Positions 10,686-23,114 of a stretch of 64,000 nt of DNA are shown here, one piece after another. Numbering within the stretch: the first letter of the stretch is position 1; each line of letters starts with the position of its first letter. The position numbers were made by a program, and so were the translations under genes. A model generated the notes under the pieces. The model did not search any database. It was not told where the DNA came from and saw nothing but the letters and a program-made list of their open reading frames with translations. This stretch comes from Lepisosteus oculatus (taxonomy: Eukaryota; Chordata; Actinopteri; Semionotiformes; Lepisosteidae), in NCBI RefSeq assembly GCF_040954835.1, contig NC_090706.1:29211148-29275147 (forward strand), in the 5' to 3' direction.

Positions 10686-11413
10686 GCCTCTCCGCCTTCA
10701 CACCAGGTCAGTGAAATTGAGCCCGACTGACATTACTGCACCAGGAGCCGGCCGACCTGATGGGTGACCGCGCACGGATGAGGCAAATATCGAGGCAGCT
10801 GTTCTGCACAAAAAATCCTGTTCTTTTTTATGGCCGGAAAAGTAGTGTAGGTTGGTCTCGGAGACAGGAGACGGGCCCTGGAATGTGGGTAAGAATCCTA
10901 GGAATCTGGCTGATGGGATCAGCAGCCCCCTCCCGCCGCTGACAGCTCCGGATTGTGGCACCCACATTCCTGCAGCTCCGGCCCCGGGGATGGGCTTTTG
11001 CCTCCGAGCAGAAATTGCTTTCCTGGCTGCCGCAGGGCAATCGGACCGGTCCCGGGAATCGGCCCGCCCCGTTTCTCAGCGCTAAGAACCCCCGCTGCCC
11101 CCCGGCCGCCCTCAGGACGAGGGATCCCAAAATGGAAGGGCAGGGACGCTCGTCCCTGACGGACAGGGAGTGTGGGAGAGCCACACAGGGGGGACAGCAG
11201 GAGTCTGGAGGAGCCCCGAAGGGGGAACATCACTGTACGGCCAGCTGCAGTCCTGAGGGGCGCAGGAACCCCGATTAAACTGGACCCCCAGAGCCAGGAA
11301 CATCTCCCCTCTGCTGGTGTCGGGGCACCAGAGTATGCCATAGTAGTTTGGTTCTTCTTTACTGTCTCGTGGGCATGACGAGAGCCCCCGGTGTGCCTTC
11401 AAGACCACATTAC
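10686..11413. other. GC-rich stretch without a recognised gene
   Basis: Several overlapping chance ORFs on both strands reflect GC-rich composition. No domain, splice pattern or repeat family is recognised. Confidence 0.5.
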
Positions 11414-11763
11414 TGTTACGAGCACAGCCAGCCCCAATTATCTCCAAACAATTCAATCTTCCTTCCACACCTTTTCCGCGCAAATATTGAAACCCTCTGC
11501 TCTCTGCTACCGGTGCTCGGTATTAGGATTTCGCCTCCTGCCCTCCTTTCCTGACACCCTCTCTACCACGTCTGGATCTCCTCACCTATGACTCTTTGGC
11601 TTCGGATCTCTCGCTTCCTCTCTCTCGTCTCTCCCCTCTCGGGTCTGTGTGCCTGACTCCATCCTGACTACCCGGATTTGACCTTGCTTGGTAATACAGA
11701 CCACTCTTCCTCGTCTCCCGTCTCGAGACCTGCGAAGGGTCTGTCCGTAGCTCGTTGTTAACA
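11414..11763 (+). mobile_element. Solo LTR (350 bp)
   Basis: Ends are TGTTA...TAACA, a perfect 5-bp inverted repeat. The flanks are ATTAC (11409-11413) and GTTAC (11764-11768), a 5-bp target duplication with one mismatch. The body is C/T-rich (ctctctcgtctctcccctctcg) without coding capacity, like the other short LTRs in this window. Confidence 0.7.
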
Positions 11764-12069
11764 GTTACTAGCTCTGCCTGAAGGAGAGGAGAAGGCGCTA
11801 TCCTCTGCCAGCCTGGCCCTGTCTGCCAATGTGAGCCGACCTCAGAGCGCTCCCGGAGCTGCAGATCTGCTTACGTTTATGAAGAGGCAAAAATGGGCAG
11901 CGTAGCTCTCACCCACGGCAATCTGTGGCCCCAAAATAAAGATCAACCCGGGTTAATCATATTAATACAGGGAACAACAGACGTGTTTGTTTCCAAAACC
12001 ACAACTCCACAGTGCTGTGCTGAGGTGACAAGGGGTCAGCGAGAGTACAATGGAGATCAAGGCCCCTTG
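11764..12069. other. No recognised feature
   Basis: Short non-repetitive stretch between the LTR and the 41-bp array. I see no gene or repeat in it. Confidence 0.5.
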
Positions 12070-12330
12070 GAGTGCAGTCTGTGTGACCATCTCTCCACCT
12101 GTCCCTGAGCATCTGTGCGGAGTGTGACACTCTCTCCCCCTGACCCTGAGCGTGTGTGCAGAGTGATACCCTCTCTCCCCCTGTCCCTGAGCGTCTGTGC
12201 GTAGTGTGACCCTCTCTCCCCCGTCCCTGGGCGTGTGTGCGGAGTGTGATCCTCTCTCCCCCTGTCCCTGCGCGTCTGTGCGGAGTGTGACACCCTCTCC
12301 CCCTGTCCCTGAGCGTCTGTGCTTTCCTTG
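12070..12330 (+). repeat. 41-bp tandem repeat, about 6 units
   Basis: The word ccctg(a/c)gcg recurs at 12103, 12144, 12185, 12225, 12266 and 12307, with spacing of 40-41 bp. Long minus-strand frames across it are by-products of the repeat. Confidence 0.85.
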
Positions 12331-13517
12331 TCCCAGAACTGAGGCAGATGATAAGCTGGTAACAACATACTCTGATTCTAGGCATCTACCACATTGATGA
12401 GAATTAACAAAACCCCCAAAGGCAATTGAAAAAGCAAGTGAATTAATCACACTGTACTGATGTGTATAACAAGATTAGTACTGTTAGATGGCCAGGAAGA
12501 GCTCACATCCTCTATGTGTTTAATGTTTCCTGAATTCCCTTCTGCTCCTTTACACAGTAGCACAAGTGGACAGGTCACATCCTGGTGTGCCGTTCAGTTA
12601 CCTGGAGCTGAAGACTTAAAAAGATGAGTCCAGCTGAGTCTAGTTGACTTGCCCAGACCTCGAAAACTTGCTGGATTGTTTAATCGAGGCAGTAAATATT
12701 CTTGTATTCATTTGAAAAATGTTGACGTGTTGTTAACTGTATCCTTTATTTTTTAAGTGTAAGAAATTAGCAATGTTGCTATTACTCTCCCATGCCGTAC
12801 ATCAGGGGTAGAAACACTCAAGTGCAGTAGAAAGCACACACACACAGACTACAGTGCAGAACGAGCTGCATGGACACACACACCCACAGTCTCTGGGGTA
12901 ATTAGGCAGGCAGACAGACGTCGGCAGGCTGAATCGCCCAGCTCCACGCTTTTCCAGCTTTTCTGTTAGGAATAACAAACCACCGGCAGATTTTACGCAC
13001 ATTTTTATGTTGGGTGCTACTTCGAGGAAGTGTGTCAGACCCAGCAAGGCAGAAAAATAAGACGGCTAGTACAGCTCACCCACAGAGGGGATCTGAGTGC
13101 TCAGAGAGGCCGGCTCTCTGACTCTCTCTCACATTAGAGCCAAGCAGCTGGATCAAAACCAGATAGACACAACAATGCACATAGAACATTAACAGAAACC
13201 TTGATCACCTCTCAGTAATCAATAAGAGGGAAGAAAAAACCCGTTGTCACTAATTACTCTCACACACAGTAGAATTTTGCTTGTCTTGGGCTGGGCTGCT
13301 TAACACCTCAGTTTCCCTTCGGGATCAATAAAGTCTTCTCTTTCTATCTGTTTAAGGTCAGTTCTGATCTCCCTTACAAGCACTTGAAGACTAGGGAAAA
13401 TGTTTAAAAGCGTTGCTATTCCTTCTTACTGAATCATTTCAAAACTGCCTGAAATAAGCATTTGAAAATATTATTCCAGCATGTAATGTTGACATTTTGT
13501 GTAACATTTTATAATTA
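12331..13517. other. No gene; short LINE-tail-like piece
   Basis: Mostly AT-rich unique sequence with a CA run near 12836. Positions 13308-13345 carry 'tttcccttcgggatcaataaag', the kind of 3' terminus common to several fish LINEs. Confidence 0.45.
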
Positions 13518-13820
13518 GGGTGGCATTATAATCACTGCCTCACAGCACTGAGTCTCTGGGTTCAATTCCAGACCTGGGGTCTGCGTGGAGTTTGTACGTT
13601 CACGTGGGTTTCCTCCCACAATCCAAAGACATGCTGGTAGGTTAATTGACGTCTGGTAAAACTGGCCCTGGTGTGAGTGGGTGTCTGTGTATCTCTGTTC
13701 TGTAATGGACTGGTGTCCTGTCCAGGGTGTACCCTGCCTTGTGCCCATTGCATGCTGGGATAGGCTCCCTCTCCCCTGCGACCCTGAATTGTACACAGTG
13801 GCTAGACAACCGATGGACAG
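13518..13820 (+). repeat. V-SINE-like element with target-site duplication
   Basis: Near full-length copy: tRNA-like head (B box gggttcaattcc), the V-SINE core ('gtgggtttcctcccacaatccaaagacatg') and the tail ('ggactggtgtcctgtccagggtgtaccctgcc'). It is flanked by a 12-bp duplication with 11/12 identity, ATTTTATAATTA (13506-13517) and ATTTTACAATTA (13821-13832). Confidence 0.75.
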
Positions 13821-14399
13821 ATTTTACAATTATGGCATTGTAATTACGTTTTTATCATTATTCCACTAATTAAATAATCAAGACATTTAACGTTTTTAAA
13901 CGGAATGATTAAAATGACAGCCAGTGATGGGGAAATTCACTAGTAAGTTCTTAGTAACAGCAAAAGACCTTAAGAAAACTCCTGTGTGAGTGTCTTATTA
14001 AGGAATTCAATTAATTTGTTATAGTGAGTGCTCAGGTTGGGCCAAAAACCAGAAGACACCAGGAAGCTTGGGCTACCGATTCCCGAATGTTAGCTTATGA
14101 ATGTGTAGTTAAAACATTAACTGGACATAATACAATGTTGATGAGAATGTAAAACACAGCTTCTTGTGTCTGCTTGTAATAAGGCTTTCCCACAAATGTC
14201 TGCATCAGCCATTTGACTCGGGAGGACCAAGATAAAACCTCAGCTGGCAAGATGAAGGGTGCGATATTACAGGGTGCCAATTTCTGGCTCCATTCTTTGT
14301 CCAAAAGATTGCAATTAAATTGTAAGATTGTTTTTTCTATATATAAGATGATAAGACCATCAGAAGGTTTTAGATTAGAGGAGGCAGACTCCATTTGGT
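13821..14399. other. No recognised feature
   Basis: AT-rich sequence with only short chance ORFs. Confidence 0.5.
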
Positions 14400-14540
14400 A
14401 GTTACAGTAGTAGCCAATTGATCTGAGAATCTCATCCAGCTGTTTCCTTTAGGAATCCAGGGAATGGCTGGAGATCTTGTTCCTCATCCCCACCACACTT
14501 TCAAAGAGGTGTCTCCACTTCTTAGTTTTAAATACACTGC
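14400..14540 (-). mobile_element. CR1-like LINE 3' end fragment
   Basis: The minus strand matches the terminal part of the CR1-like pieces at 44785 and 41560 ('gatctgagaatctcatcc' corresponds to the 3' UTR). Strongly decayed. Confidence 0.4.
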
Positions 14541-14924
14541 TACATAGTGATCTGAAATTTAGTAAAGGTATTTTATGTATAGATCTAGTATAAATATATG
14601 TATAAATACAGTTTTTTTCCCATTTTCAAAAAAACAGAGTCCACTAATTGCCAAATCATGTACAACACTGCGTTTCCTTTAAAAAAATAATAAAACCCTT
14701 ATCTCTCTCTATCAAGTGCCAATGTGAATTGCCATTAATGCTCAACAGCTCCGGCAAAAATAGATGCCGTGTAATTACTGTACATAATGAAGCCCTCTTG
14801 TTCTGCTCCCTCTGTCATGTGCACACTGGCTAAGGTCACGGGCAGCTGAAATCCTTTTGAGCTTCACAGCTGATTGAAACAGCACAGATTCGTGCAGGTT
14901 CCCTCCATCTGCTTTCTCATTTAA
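14541..14924. other. No recognised feature
   Basis: AT-rich unique sequence. I see nothing in it. Confidence 0.5.
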
Positions 14925-15250
14925 TCCATTTCCCCCTTCTTCCAGTTCAGGGTCGTGGGGGAAGGAAGGAAATATCCTGGATGGGACACCAGCCCATCGC
15001 TGTGCAGATACAGACACAAACACCCCCCACACTCACACCAGGGCCCATTCTCCCAGAATCCAATTAGACTACCACTCTCTCTTTGAACTGCGGGAGGAAA
15101 CCAGAGCACCTGGAGGAAACACACACGCAAACAGGGGGGAGAACATACAAACTCCACCCAGACAGCACCCCAGGCCCTGGACTTGAACCCAGCTCCATGC
15201 GAACGCAATGCCCGCCACAGCGCCTCTGTGCCACTCTCCTCTCGGGTTTG
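14925..15250 (-). repeat. V-SINE-like element (minus strand)
   Basis: Minus-strand copy. The V-SINE core appears as 'gaggaaaccagagcacctggaggaaac', followed by 'acatacaaactccacccagacagc' and the tRNA-head region near 15200-15240. Diverged from the plus-strand copies. Confidence 0.7.
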
Positions 15251-15824
15251 TTTTCCTAGAATCCACCGATTTCCTGAGGTGTGGTGTTCAGGAGACCTCC
15301 ACAGACGAACGGCCAAGCAGCTGCCTCCTTGAGCCAGACACTCCTTGCAGTGCCGGTCCTCCTCGTGTCCTCCTCGTGTCCTGAGCTGAGCGTCAGGGAG
15401 GGGCAGGGAAAGACACCTGACGTCGGTCATAGAGCCGCTCTGCTGGATTCTCTCAAGGCCCCCAGCACAGCGAGGGAGAACACCACAGGCGTGCGAGCCG
15501 CACTGCCTTTCACCATCCACATCTACACCCGCACCCGTGAACCCACGTGCTACATCTCACCATACCTCACTTATAATCATGCGCACAGTCCATTGCTGCA
15601 GCCACACGTAACTCCCACCCTCACCCGGGAGGTTATCTTTCAAAAAACATCCTTCCTAGTTAGGGTGTTGAGAGCAGTTTTTGCAGCAACACTGTCACTG
15701 GACCGGGAGCTAATGGTCATTCATATTCATGTCACTAACTCAGTCAATCGACTTGTTAGAGCCTAAACTGGGTCTGTTCTGTCTGTTTTCTCCTTTGATT
15801 CGCAGCTGGTGATGCTGTAAAGGC
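15251..15824. other. No recognised gene
   Basis: Unique sequence. A 161-codon chance frame (15281-15766) has no recognisable domain. Confidence 0.5.
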
Positions 15825-15960
15825 ATCACTCAAGAAATGTGCATCCCATGTCTTCCCACATCCGAGTCAAGCGTGCCCTGGCACTCCTGTGTTGGAGTCA
15901 CTGCACTGGTTACCTGTGAAATATAGGGTGGATTATAAGACCTCCCTGTGAGCTTGCAAG
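15825..15960 (+). pseudogene. L2/Rex-like LINE reverse-transcriptase remnant
   Basis: Translating 15902-15949 gives HWLPVKYRVDYKTSL, which fits the LHWLPVK.R..FK motif found towards the C-terminus of pol in L2/Rex-type and related non-LTR retrotransposons. The frame is short and broken. A second copy of the same region lies at 37955. Confidence 0.6.
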
Positions 15961-17944
15961 GCCTTGATGTGCTGATCCTGAGGGGTCTTCAGACTCTCTT
16001 CCTTCTTGCCTGTTGCTGATGAAGAGTCTGTGCTCCTGACCAGCCTGGGAGCTGTGCCAGACGTCAGCACCTGATTCTCTGCCCTTGCCTACCTGGAATT
16101 CGGAGTCTGCCTGCATATTTGTATAGCGTGGATAACGACCTACTTTCTTGGCTTTAGCTGTAAACTGTCTTCGTTCTTCTTTTTCAAAACTGCGTCTCTT
16201 TTGCGTCTTCTTTTAAATGACTGATCTTCGGTCCTGTCGTGTTTCCCGTACGAGGGTGTGAGTGCCGAGAGGAGGGGTGCTGTGGTGCCGACTGAGCACG
16301 TCAGATCCCTCACCCCGCCCGGACCGGCCCGGCCCGGCCCGAAGAGCACACCGACCCGGGACCCCCACTAACACGCCGCAGCCCCTTCTACCCGAAGGGA
16401 CCACGTTTGACACAAAAGCGGCACAATGCCCAGCATTTTCTAACTAGCGTGCGAGCATTTCGCACAAAGCGCATGTGTGCGGCGTACTACTCCAAACTGT
16501 AAACGCTTTCCAAAGTCTGTGCTTTTATATACCGTAAATGGTGAATCATGTCATTGTGTTACGCAATAAAACACAGGATAAAGGTTTAAAAGGCAGGCTT
16601 GCTTAAAATGAATATAAACCGTTATATTATTTTTACTCTAACAATTGTCATTAAAGAACTACCATCCGTGGTGTTTCGTCTCGGGTCTCTTTAATTCTGA
16701 CGCGATTGCTCGGGAGTCGGGCCCATGCGGGCAGAACCCGGCCCACGAATTCGTTCGTTGGACGGTACTGAAAACCCGCACCAGTCCGCCCCGGAGACCG
16801 ATAGACAAACTGTCTGGGAGCACAGACCATGAGGGCGCCTGTTATTTTTAAAGCAGCGCATGGAAAGTCCCCTTCGCCGCAGCAGGGAAGAGAAAGAAAG
16901 GGGTCTTTTTTTTTTGACGTGACGCAATCAGGAACTCGAATCTGGAAGTCCTGAGCGCCCTGCCCGCCGTGCGGCCCCTAGGTGTCGCTAGGCTGCAGGT
17001 TCCCCGGCGGCCCGCGCCGACAGCGGAGAGGTCTAGTTGCCGTGGAGACGCCTCTCTCCCGCAGGTGCGAGGGCCCCTTCGAGCGCCTGCTCCCGAGGCC
17101 CCGAGGCGCCGAACTTCATTCGAATGAATCGGCGAAGAAAAACACAAACAAGCCCGCGAGCGCGTCACTATTCTTATCAGCCTTTTCCCTCCCAGCAGGG
17201 AAGAATGATCTGCGAAAGGGATAAAAAAAAAGCGCATAGTGACAGTCATGAGCGCTTCTTATGAAATTCTATAGCGTGTTTAAGGGAGAGTCGCGTACCT
17301 ACAGTCAAGCCATCGAACAGACCAGGACAAGTTCTGCAGGGCAGTTTCCTGTAGCAACTCCCATGAAATCGTGTGAATCTTGAAATTCAGGGCTTCAATA
17401 CTGTGAAGCACTGAAATCCACCTCTGGCCCTGGAGCGGGCGCTGTGTGTCCCGGAGCTCTTAAAGACGCGATCTGAACCAGTCGCTCGCTCGGCTGGTCT
17501 GTTTTACCCCCGTTTCCTCGTCTCTACACCTCAGGGATCACAGCTCGCCTCTGAAACCCGCGCCGGAGTGAAAATCCCTGCTGTACAGTAACTTTCCGAC
17601 CGTGACTGGCCTGGAGTCGCGCCGTCGCGCCTGACGCCTCTCCACTTGTCCAAACACGTGGAAACAGTCCCACCCATCACCTCTGTACAGCGTGCTTTCT
17701 GGACGCCCGGGCCTTGACTGGATGGGACGGTTTCACGTTTCTCTCATCGTATTCCGTGTCTGCGGTCTCCGTGCGACCCTCACACTGACGCCTGACGCAC
17801 ACCTCGCGGGACTCCTCCTTGTCTACGCTCTGACCTTCGCCTGCTCGAGAGCAGGGAGGTGTAACAGGAGAGACTGGAGAAGGACATTTCTCAGGAATCG
17901 CTCAATAAATTGTCACAACACTTGGGGTCAAACTGCTAATCTGA
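15961..17944. other. CpG-rich tract without recognised exons
   Basis: CpG density is high at 16250-16420 and 16680-17270. An RFX/X-box-like site GTTGCCGTGGAGAC lies at 17036-17049. This could be a promoter or enhancer, but no convincing coding exon follows on either strand. Confidence 0.45.
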
Positions 17945-18115
17945 TTAATAATAATAATAATTGCTTACACTTATATAGCGCTCTTCTGGACGCTCCACTC
18001 AAAGCGCTTTACAGGTAATGGGGACTCCCCTCCACCACCACCAGTGTGCAGCCCCACCTGGATGATGCGACGGCAGCCATAGTGCGCCAGAACGCTCCCC
18101 ACACACCACACAATC
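17945..18115 (-). repeat. 5S-derived SINE 3' tail
   Basis: Carries the tail-side block 'tatatagcgctcttctggacgctccactcaaagcgctttacaggtaatgg' in segments, followed by 'gatgatgcgacggcagccatagtg', as in 5585-5990. The 5S head is absent. Confidence 0.6.
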
Positions 18116-18834
18116 TGATGAGCGTTAACCTTGTCCTCCCCAGCAATTCAGTTACCCGCCCCCTGTCTCCCGGGAGACCCCGGTGTCCCGTTTGATAGGA
18201 AATCCCAGAAGGCTCTGCATGAGCCTGTAGTAACTGTGCAGCGCCACCTGCTGGCCAGGTAACACTGTTCGCGCAAAACACGGGGCTCATGCCTTTTACA
18301 CGATGCCAGTTTCTGAATAGGTTTACCAAAAGCACGGACGGTTTTTCTCAAACTCGTTTCCCTCGCTCGCTCGCTGATCGGCGGGCGACAGGTCCGGTCC
18401 CCGGGGCTGCCGGCGCCGAGAGAGCCTCTCCTCTGGCCTCTGAGGTCCTCCGAGGCGAGGGAGCTCCTGGCTCTGCGCCACGAGTGGAGTCGGATCAGAG
18501 AAGCGAGTCGTGCCCCAGTGACAGGGAGCCCTGCCTCCCTCAGTGGAGGGGCCCAGGGCTGTCTGCGACTCTGGCTTTCCTAAGAACCGCATTGAAACCA
18601 TGATGTAATATCACACTTGTTACACAACACCAGAGGTAAACCCCTTCATTTAGATGGCTTGGATCTCTTTTGTAGTTTTCTGTAGTGCATTATTTCAAGA
18701 GGCAGATAGCAAGGCGATGAGTATCATGTTACACAGTTCTTTGAACTGATTTGTACACCTGAGGAGGAAAGTAAATTGCAGAAGCAAATTGATGTCATCA
18801 CTGTCAACAGTCAGTTCACTCCTGCGGCATCACA
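18116..18834. other. No recognised gene
   Basis: CpG-rich at 18340-18500, otherwise unremarkable. Opposing ORFs at 18289-18603 are shadows of the same GC-rich DNA. Confidence 0.5.
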
Positions 18835-19115
18835 CACGTACTCAGACACACACACAGATACATACTCACCTAGACAATTAAACAGACACACACGTGCCCA
18901 CTCACACACACTTGCATAGATACACACACCCCTACACTCAAACACACACTCACGTGCACTCACCCTCGCACACACAGATATCCTCACACAGATACACACA
19001 CGCCTTTACACTTAAACACGCACACTCACACATGCACACACCCGGACACACAGATACACACACAACAGTCTCTTACACATGTGCACACGCCTATACACTA
19101 ACAAAAACTCACAGG
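18835..19115. repeat. CA-rich degenerate microsatellite
   Basis: Repeated cacaca and acacacnc words with interruptions over about 280 bp. Confidence 0.8.
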
Positions 19116-19262
19116 CACTCTCTCCACAGCTGAGACGGGAAGAGAGTCACGCCCCTCTGCCTTCTTACAAGCTCAGGTGACTCTGCCAGTCAGAAACAAA
19201 AGCAGTAGTTGAACCCAGAGTAGAAATCAGATATTGCTCTAGACCAGGGTCTGTGTAGAAGA

Positions 19263-20412
19263 CTTTCAGTGAGGCTGTCAGTGGGTGTGAGTGTGTCTCG
19301 GTGAGGGGGTCAGTGAGTGTGAGTGTGTCTCAGTGAGGGGGTCAGTGAGTGTGAGTGTGTCTCGGTGAGGGGCTCAGTGAGTGTGAGTGTGTCTCAGTGA
19401 GAGGGTCAGTGAGTGTGAGTGTGTCTCGGTGAGGGGGTCAGTGAGTGTGAGTGTGTCTCGGTGAGGGGGTCAGTGGGTGTGAGAATGTCTCGGTGAGGTG
19501 GTCAGTGAGTGTGAGTGTATCTCAGTGAGGGGGTCAGTGAGTGTGAGTGTGTCTCGGTGAGGGGGTCAGTGAGAATGAGTGTGTATCGGTGAGGGGGTCA
19601 GTGAGTGTGAGTGTGTCTCAGTGAGGGGGTCAGTGAGTGTGAGTGTATCTCAGTGAGGGGGTCAGTGGGTGTGAGTGTGTCTCAGTGAGGGGGTCAGTGA
19701 GTGTGAGTGTGTCTCAGTGAGGGGGTCAGTGGGTGTGAGTGTGTCTCGGTGAGGGGGTCAGTGAGTGTGAGTGTGTCTCAGTGAGGGGGTCAGTGGGTGT
19801 GAGTGTATCTCAGTGAGGGGGTCAGTGAGTGTGAGTGTATCTCAGTGAGGGGGTCAGTGAGTGTGAGTGTGTCTCGGTGAGAGGGTCAGTGGGTGTGAGT
19901 GTGTCTCAGTGAGGGGGTCAGTGAGAATGAGTGTGTCTCGGTGAGGGGGTCAGTGAGTGTGAGTGTGTCTCAGTGAGGGGGTCAGTGAGTGTGAGTGTGT
20001 CTCAGTGAGGGGGTCAGTGAGTGTGAGTGTATCTCAGTGAGGGGGTCAGTGGGTGTGAGTGTGTCTCGGTGAGGGGGTCAGTGAGTGTGAGTGTGTCTCG
20101 GTGAGGGGGTCAGTGAGTGTGAGTGTGTCTCAGTGAGGGGGTCAGTGAGTGTGAGTGTGTCTCGGTGAGGGGGTCAGTGAGTGTGAGTGTATCTCGGTGA
20201 GGGGGTCAGTGAGTGTGAGTGTGTCTCAGTGAGGGGGTCAGTGGGTGTGAGTGTGTCTCGGTGAGGGGGTCAGTGGGTGTGAGTGTGTCTCAGTGAGGGG
20301 GTCAGTGAGTGTGAGTGTGTCTCAGTGAGGGGGTCAGTGGGTGTGAGTGTGTCTCGGTGAGGGGGTCAGTGGGTGTGAGTGTGTCTCGGTGAGGGGGTCA
20401 GTGAGAGTGTCA
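19263..20412 (+). repeat. 32-bp minisatellite, about 36 units
   Basis: The unit is close to gggggtcagtgagtgtgagt followed by gtgtctcagtga, with an exact 32-bp step (for example ggggg at 20041 and 20073). Units differ at a few fixed positions (cagtga/cggtga, gtgagt/gtgggt, gtgtct/gtatct), which gives a readable variant map. The largest array in the window. Confidence 0.95.
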
Positions 20413-21089
20413 GGAGCCAGGAGACACACTGGTGTCCTCTCTCCCTCTTTGGCTCTGGGGAATACCAGCCCGGCCCCCCTCTGAGCAAGACCTTCCCTTC
20501 ACTCTCGCCTGCTGTCTGCCGGCCTCTTCCTGCTCAGGATACAGACTCCACGCTTTGGCAGCAGTGCCCCCATTCCCAGCTCCCATGATTCCTGATCACT
20601 GCCGGTGTTTTGTTCTGACGGATGAAAGGAGCTTTCACTGCCCTCTGCTTTGCTCATTAGCCGCGCGATCCAGGAAATGGAAGGAGATGCCCGCTGACGT
20701 CCACACGCTTCTTGTCGCTGTGCTTCCAGACTCAGGTTCTGCCAAACGCATTGAAGGCCGCAGAAGGAGGAAGCACAGACCACATCGCTCCCTTGCACAC
20801 CGGCTGGCTCATCCACGCACTCCTGGACTGGCCCTGGGTCGAAACTTAAACTACAGGATCCGAAAGGATTTACAACCTTACAGCCACAAGACCCTCGTCG
20901 AGACGTGCACCGCAAACACGAACAGGAAACGCTGAACTGCAAGCGGCTCCGTTTGTGGGAGACTGAGACAATTATGGTGGCACATCCTTTACCTCTTCTG
21001 CTAGGGCAATGTGGGGGAGCCATTTAAAAGGCAAACAGAGTGTTAAGATATACAGGCGAAAGCACAGACTTTAAATCAATTTCTGTTAG
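20413..21089. other. No recognised gene
   Basis: Overlapping frames at 20432-20935 (plus) and 20499-21023 (minus) have no recognisable domains and are probably chance. Confidence 0.5.
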
Positions 21090-21400
21090 GATTGTATAAT
21101 GCACTGCTAATAAAGTCTCAGTTCGAGTCTTGGGTATGTTTTGGGTCACCAGATTCTAGAAAAGGCTTTGCCCCTCTGGAATCAGTCCAGAGAAGAACGG
21201 CTAGATGCTTCCTGGGCATGAAGGGGGTGTCCCTCACTGGACGGGTGAGGGAACTGAATCTCTCAAGTCTTGACCTGGGAGGACCTGATACAAATATTCC
21301 AAGGACGCTGACACAGCCAACCCTAGCGACTTCTTCGGAATCAAGAGAGGAATCAACCAGGGGACACAAGACTCTGACCTTCAGACACCCCCACATCACA
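21090..21400 (+). pseudogene. CR1-like LINE pol C-terminal remnant
   Basis: Translation around 21092-21300 gives a decayed version of the CR1 pol C-terminal region: LIKSQFESWVCFGSP corresponds to the L.R..LEY.V..W.P block, then LESVQRRTARCFLGM and RVRELNLSSL. Later codons are frameshifted and degraded, as in the related pieces at 30440 and 56159. Confidence 0.65.
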
Positions 21401-21644
21401 AGGTCAGTGAGGCCCGGAGTCCCAGGTGAGATTAAGGGTCTGCAGCGTGTGGCTGTATACAGTGCCCTCCCAGCGGCCCAGAGCTCGGCCCCGAGCTGTG
21501 AAGACATTCCTGTTGGGGATTCCCTCCTCTCTTAGGACTGCCGGAGAGGACATGTGTGATGCTGGCACATTCACTACAGCAGCCCGCAGTGTATTGAGCC
21601 TCACTGAGCCAACGGCTGTGAGCCCAGGATCTGAGTGCCTGCAG

Positions 21645-21855
21645 TGCACACACTCGTTTATACACACACGCTCGCACGTGCACACAAGCACTCACACACA
21701 CTCAAGTAAACACCTGTACGCACACACACATACACACGTAAAAGCATGCACATTCAAGTACACATTTGCATGCACACACCTACACACAAACAAGCACACA
21801 CACTCAAGTACATATGCAAGCACACACACACACAACTACACACAAACATGCACAC
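21645..21855. repeat. CA-rich degenerate microsatellite
   Basis: Interrupted CACACA tract, also opening spurious His/Thr-rich frames. Confidence 0.8.
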
Positions 21856-23114
21856 ATCCTCCTCTGAGCTGCAGCCTACATCTGCAGCAGGATTTGTTGC
21901 GAGGTGTTTCAGAAGACAGGGGGAGATAATTGACCAAAAACAGCCACTTGAAACCCCTGGTTTGACATTTTTAAAGCACTTTGTTTAAAAAAAGCATTCA
22001 AAGGAAATCTGCATGCATCCATTGTGTTCAGCTTCGAGTGCCTGGACTCTAAAAAGCTAAATCCCACACTTCACACACCCACACTTGCACCGAACCGCTG
22101 TCGGACACAAGAGCAGACGATCTCTCTCACACACACACGCGCACACACACACAGAGCCGCAAACCAACAGGTTTGTGTCGCCCTGTTGCACGCACACCTG
22201 TTGCAAGGACAGTGCAGAAGTGCAGTCATTCCGAATCAAGTTATGCAAGTGCTTCATGGGTGCATAGGAGGTCAAAGGTCAAAGGTCAGCCCTACCCAGG
22301 CAGCACACTCCTTGAGACAACACATTCCTAAACATTCCTAAACATCTGTGCACTGAAAACACCGACTTTTGGCAGTGATTGTGTGTATACATATGTGCAT
22401 GTACATACAGGATTTTCATCCTTGCTTTATCATGCTAATCTCCCAGACTTCTAGAAGCCAGCAGAAAAAAATAAACACCTCCCAGCACAGCGCTGCCATT
22501 CCTCCACAGAGCTCCTGTCATTCCTGAAATCCCTTGCTTGTTTAAAAAAAAAAAAGTCAGGGTCTGCTTGCCAGAGCCGGGCAGAGAGCCAGGAGGGTAC
22601 GGCAGGAAGATCCATACATAGCCAGCAGGAAGTGGAGTGTCAGGCACAGGAAGTGCCTTGTATGGGCAGAGCGCTTCCTGGCTGGGCTGGGAGAAAGACA
22701 TTTCCTCTCCTGGTTGGCTCCCGGGGAGGAGGATCACATGACGGTGACTGCCAGGCTGCCGGAGGACCGCAGATCAGCCCAGCACTGAGCCAGGCGCCCC
22801 CCAAGCCCGGAGCCCATTCCCAGGCCGTAGAGCGGGGTTGGGTCCAAGCGCATCGCAGGCACAGTTCGCTCGTGTTTCCTTAGGAGGAGAATATAGGGAA
22901 AAAAGCCTAAATTCCAGGGAGAGACAGGGAGAGGGCTGCTTGAGAAACTTTATGTATGTTCTGCTAGGACGTTCGCTACTGTGCGATATTCCCAGATAAA
23001 TCTTCACACAGTGGCAGGATGTTTCCCAAAAGGAAGAAGAGGTCTCCTTACGTTCGAGTGTACAGGCCCTGCAGGGTGGCCTGACACTCCCGGGTGCCTG
23101 TGATGTCAGAACCA
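21856..23114. other. No recognised gene
   Basis: Unique sequence with a short CA run at 22128-22152 and an A-run at 22541. I see nothing that supports a gene. Confidence 0.5.
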
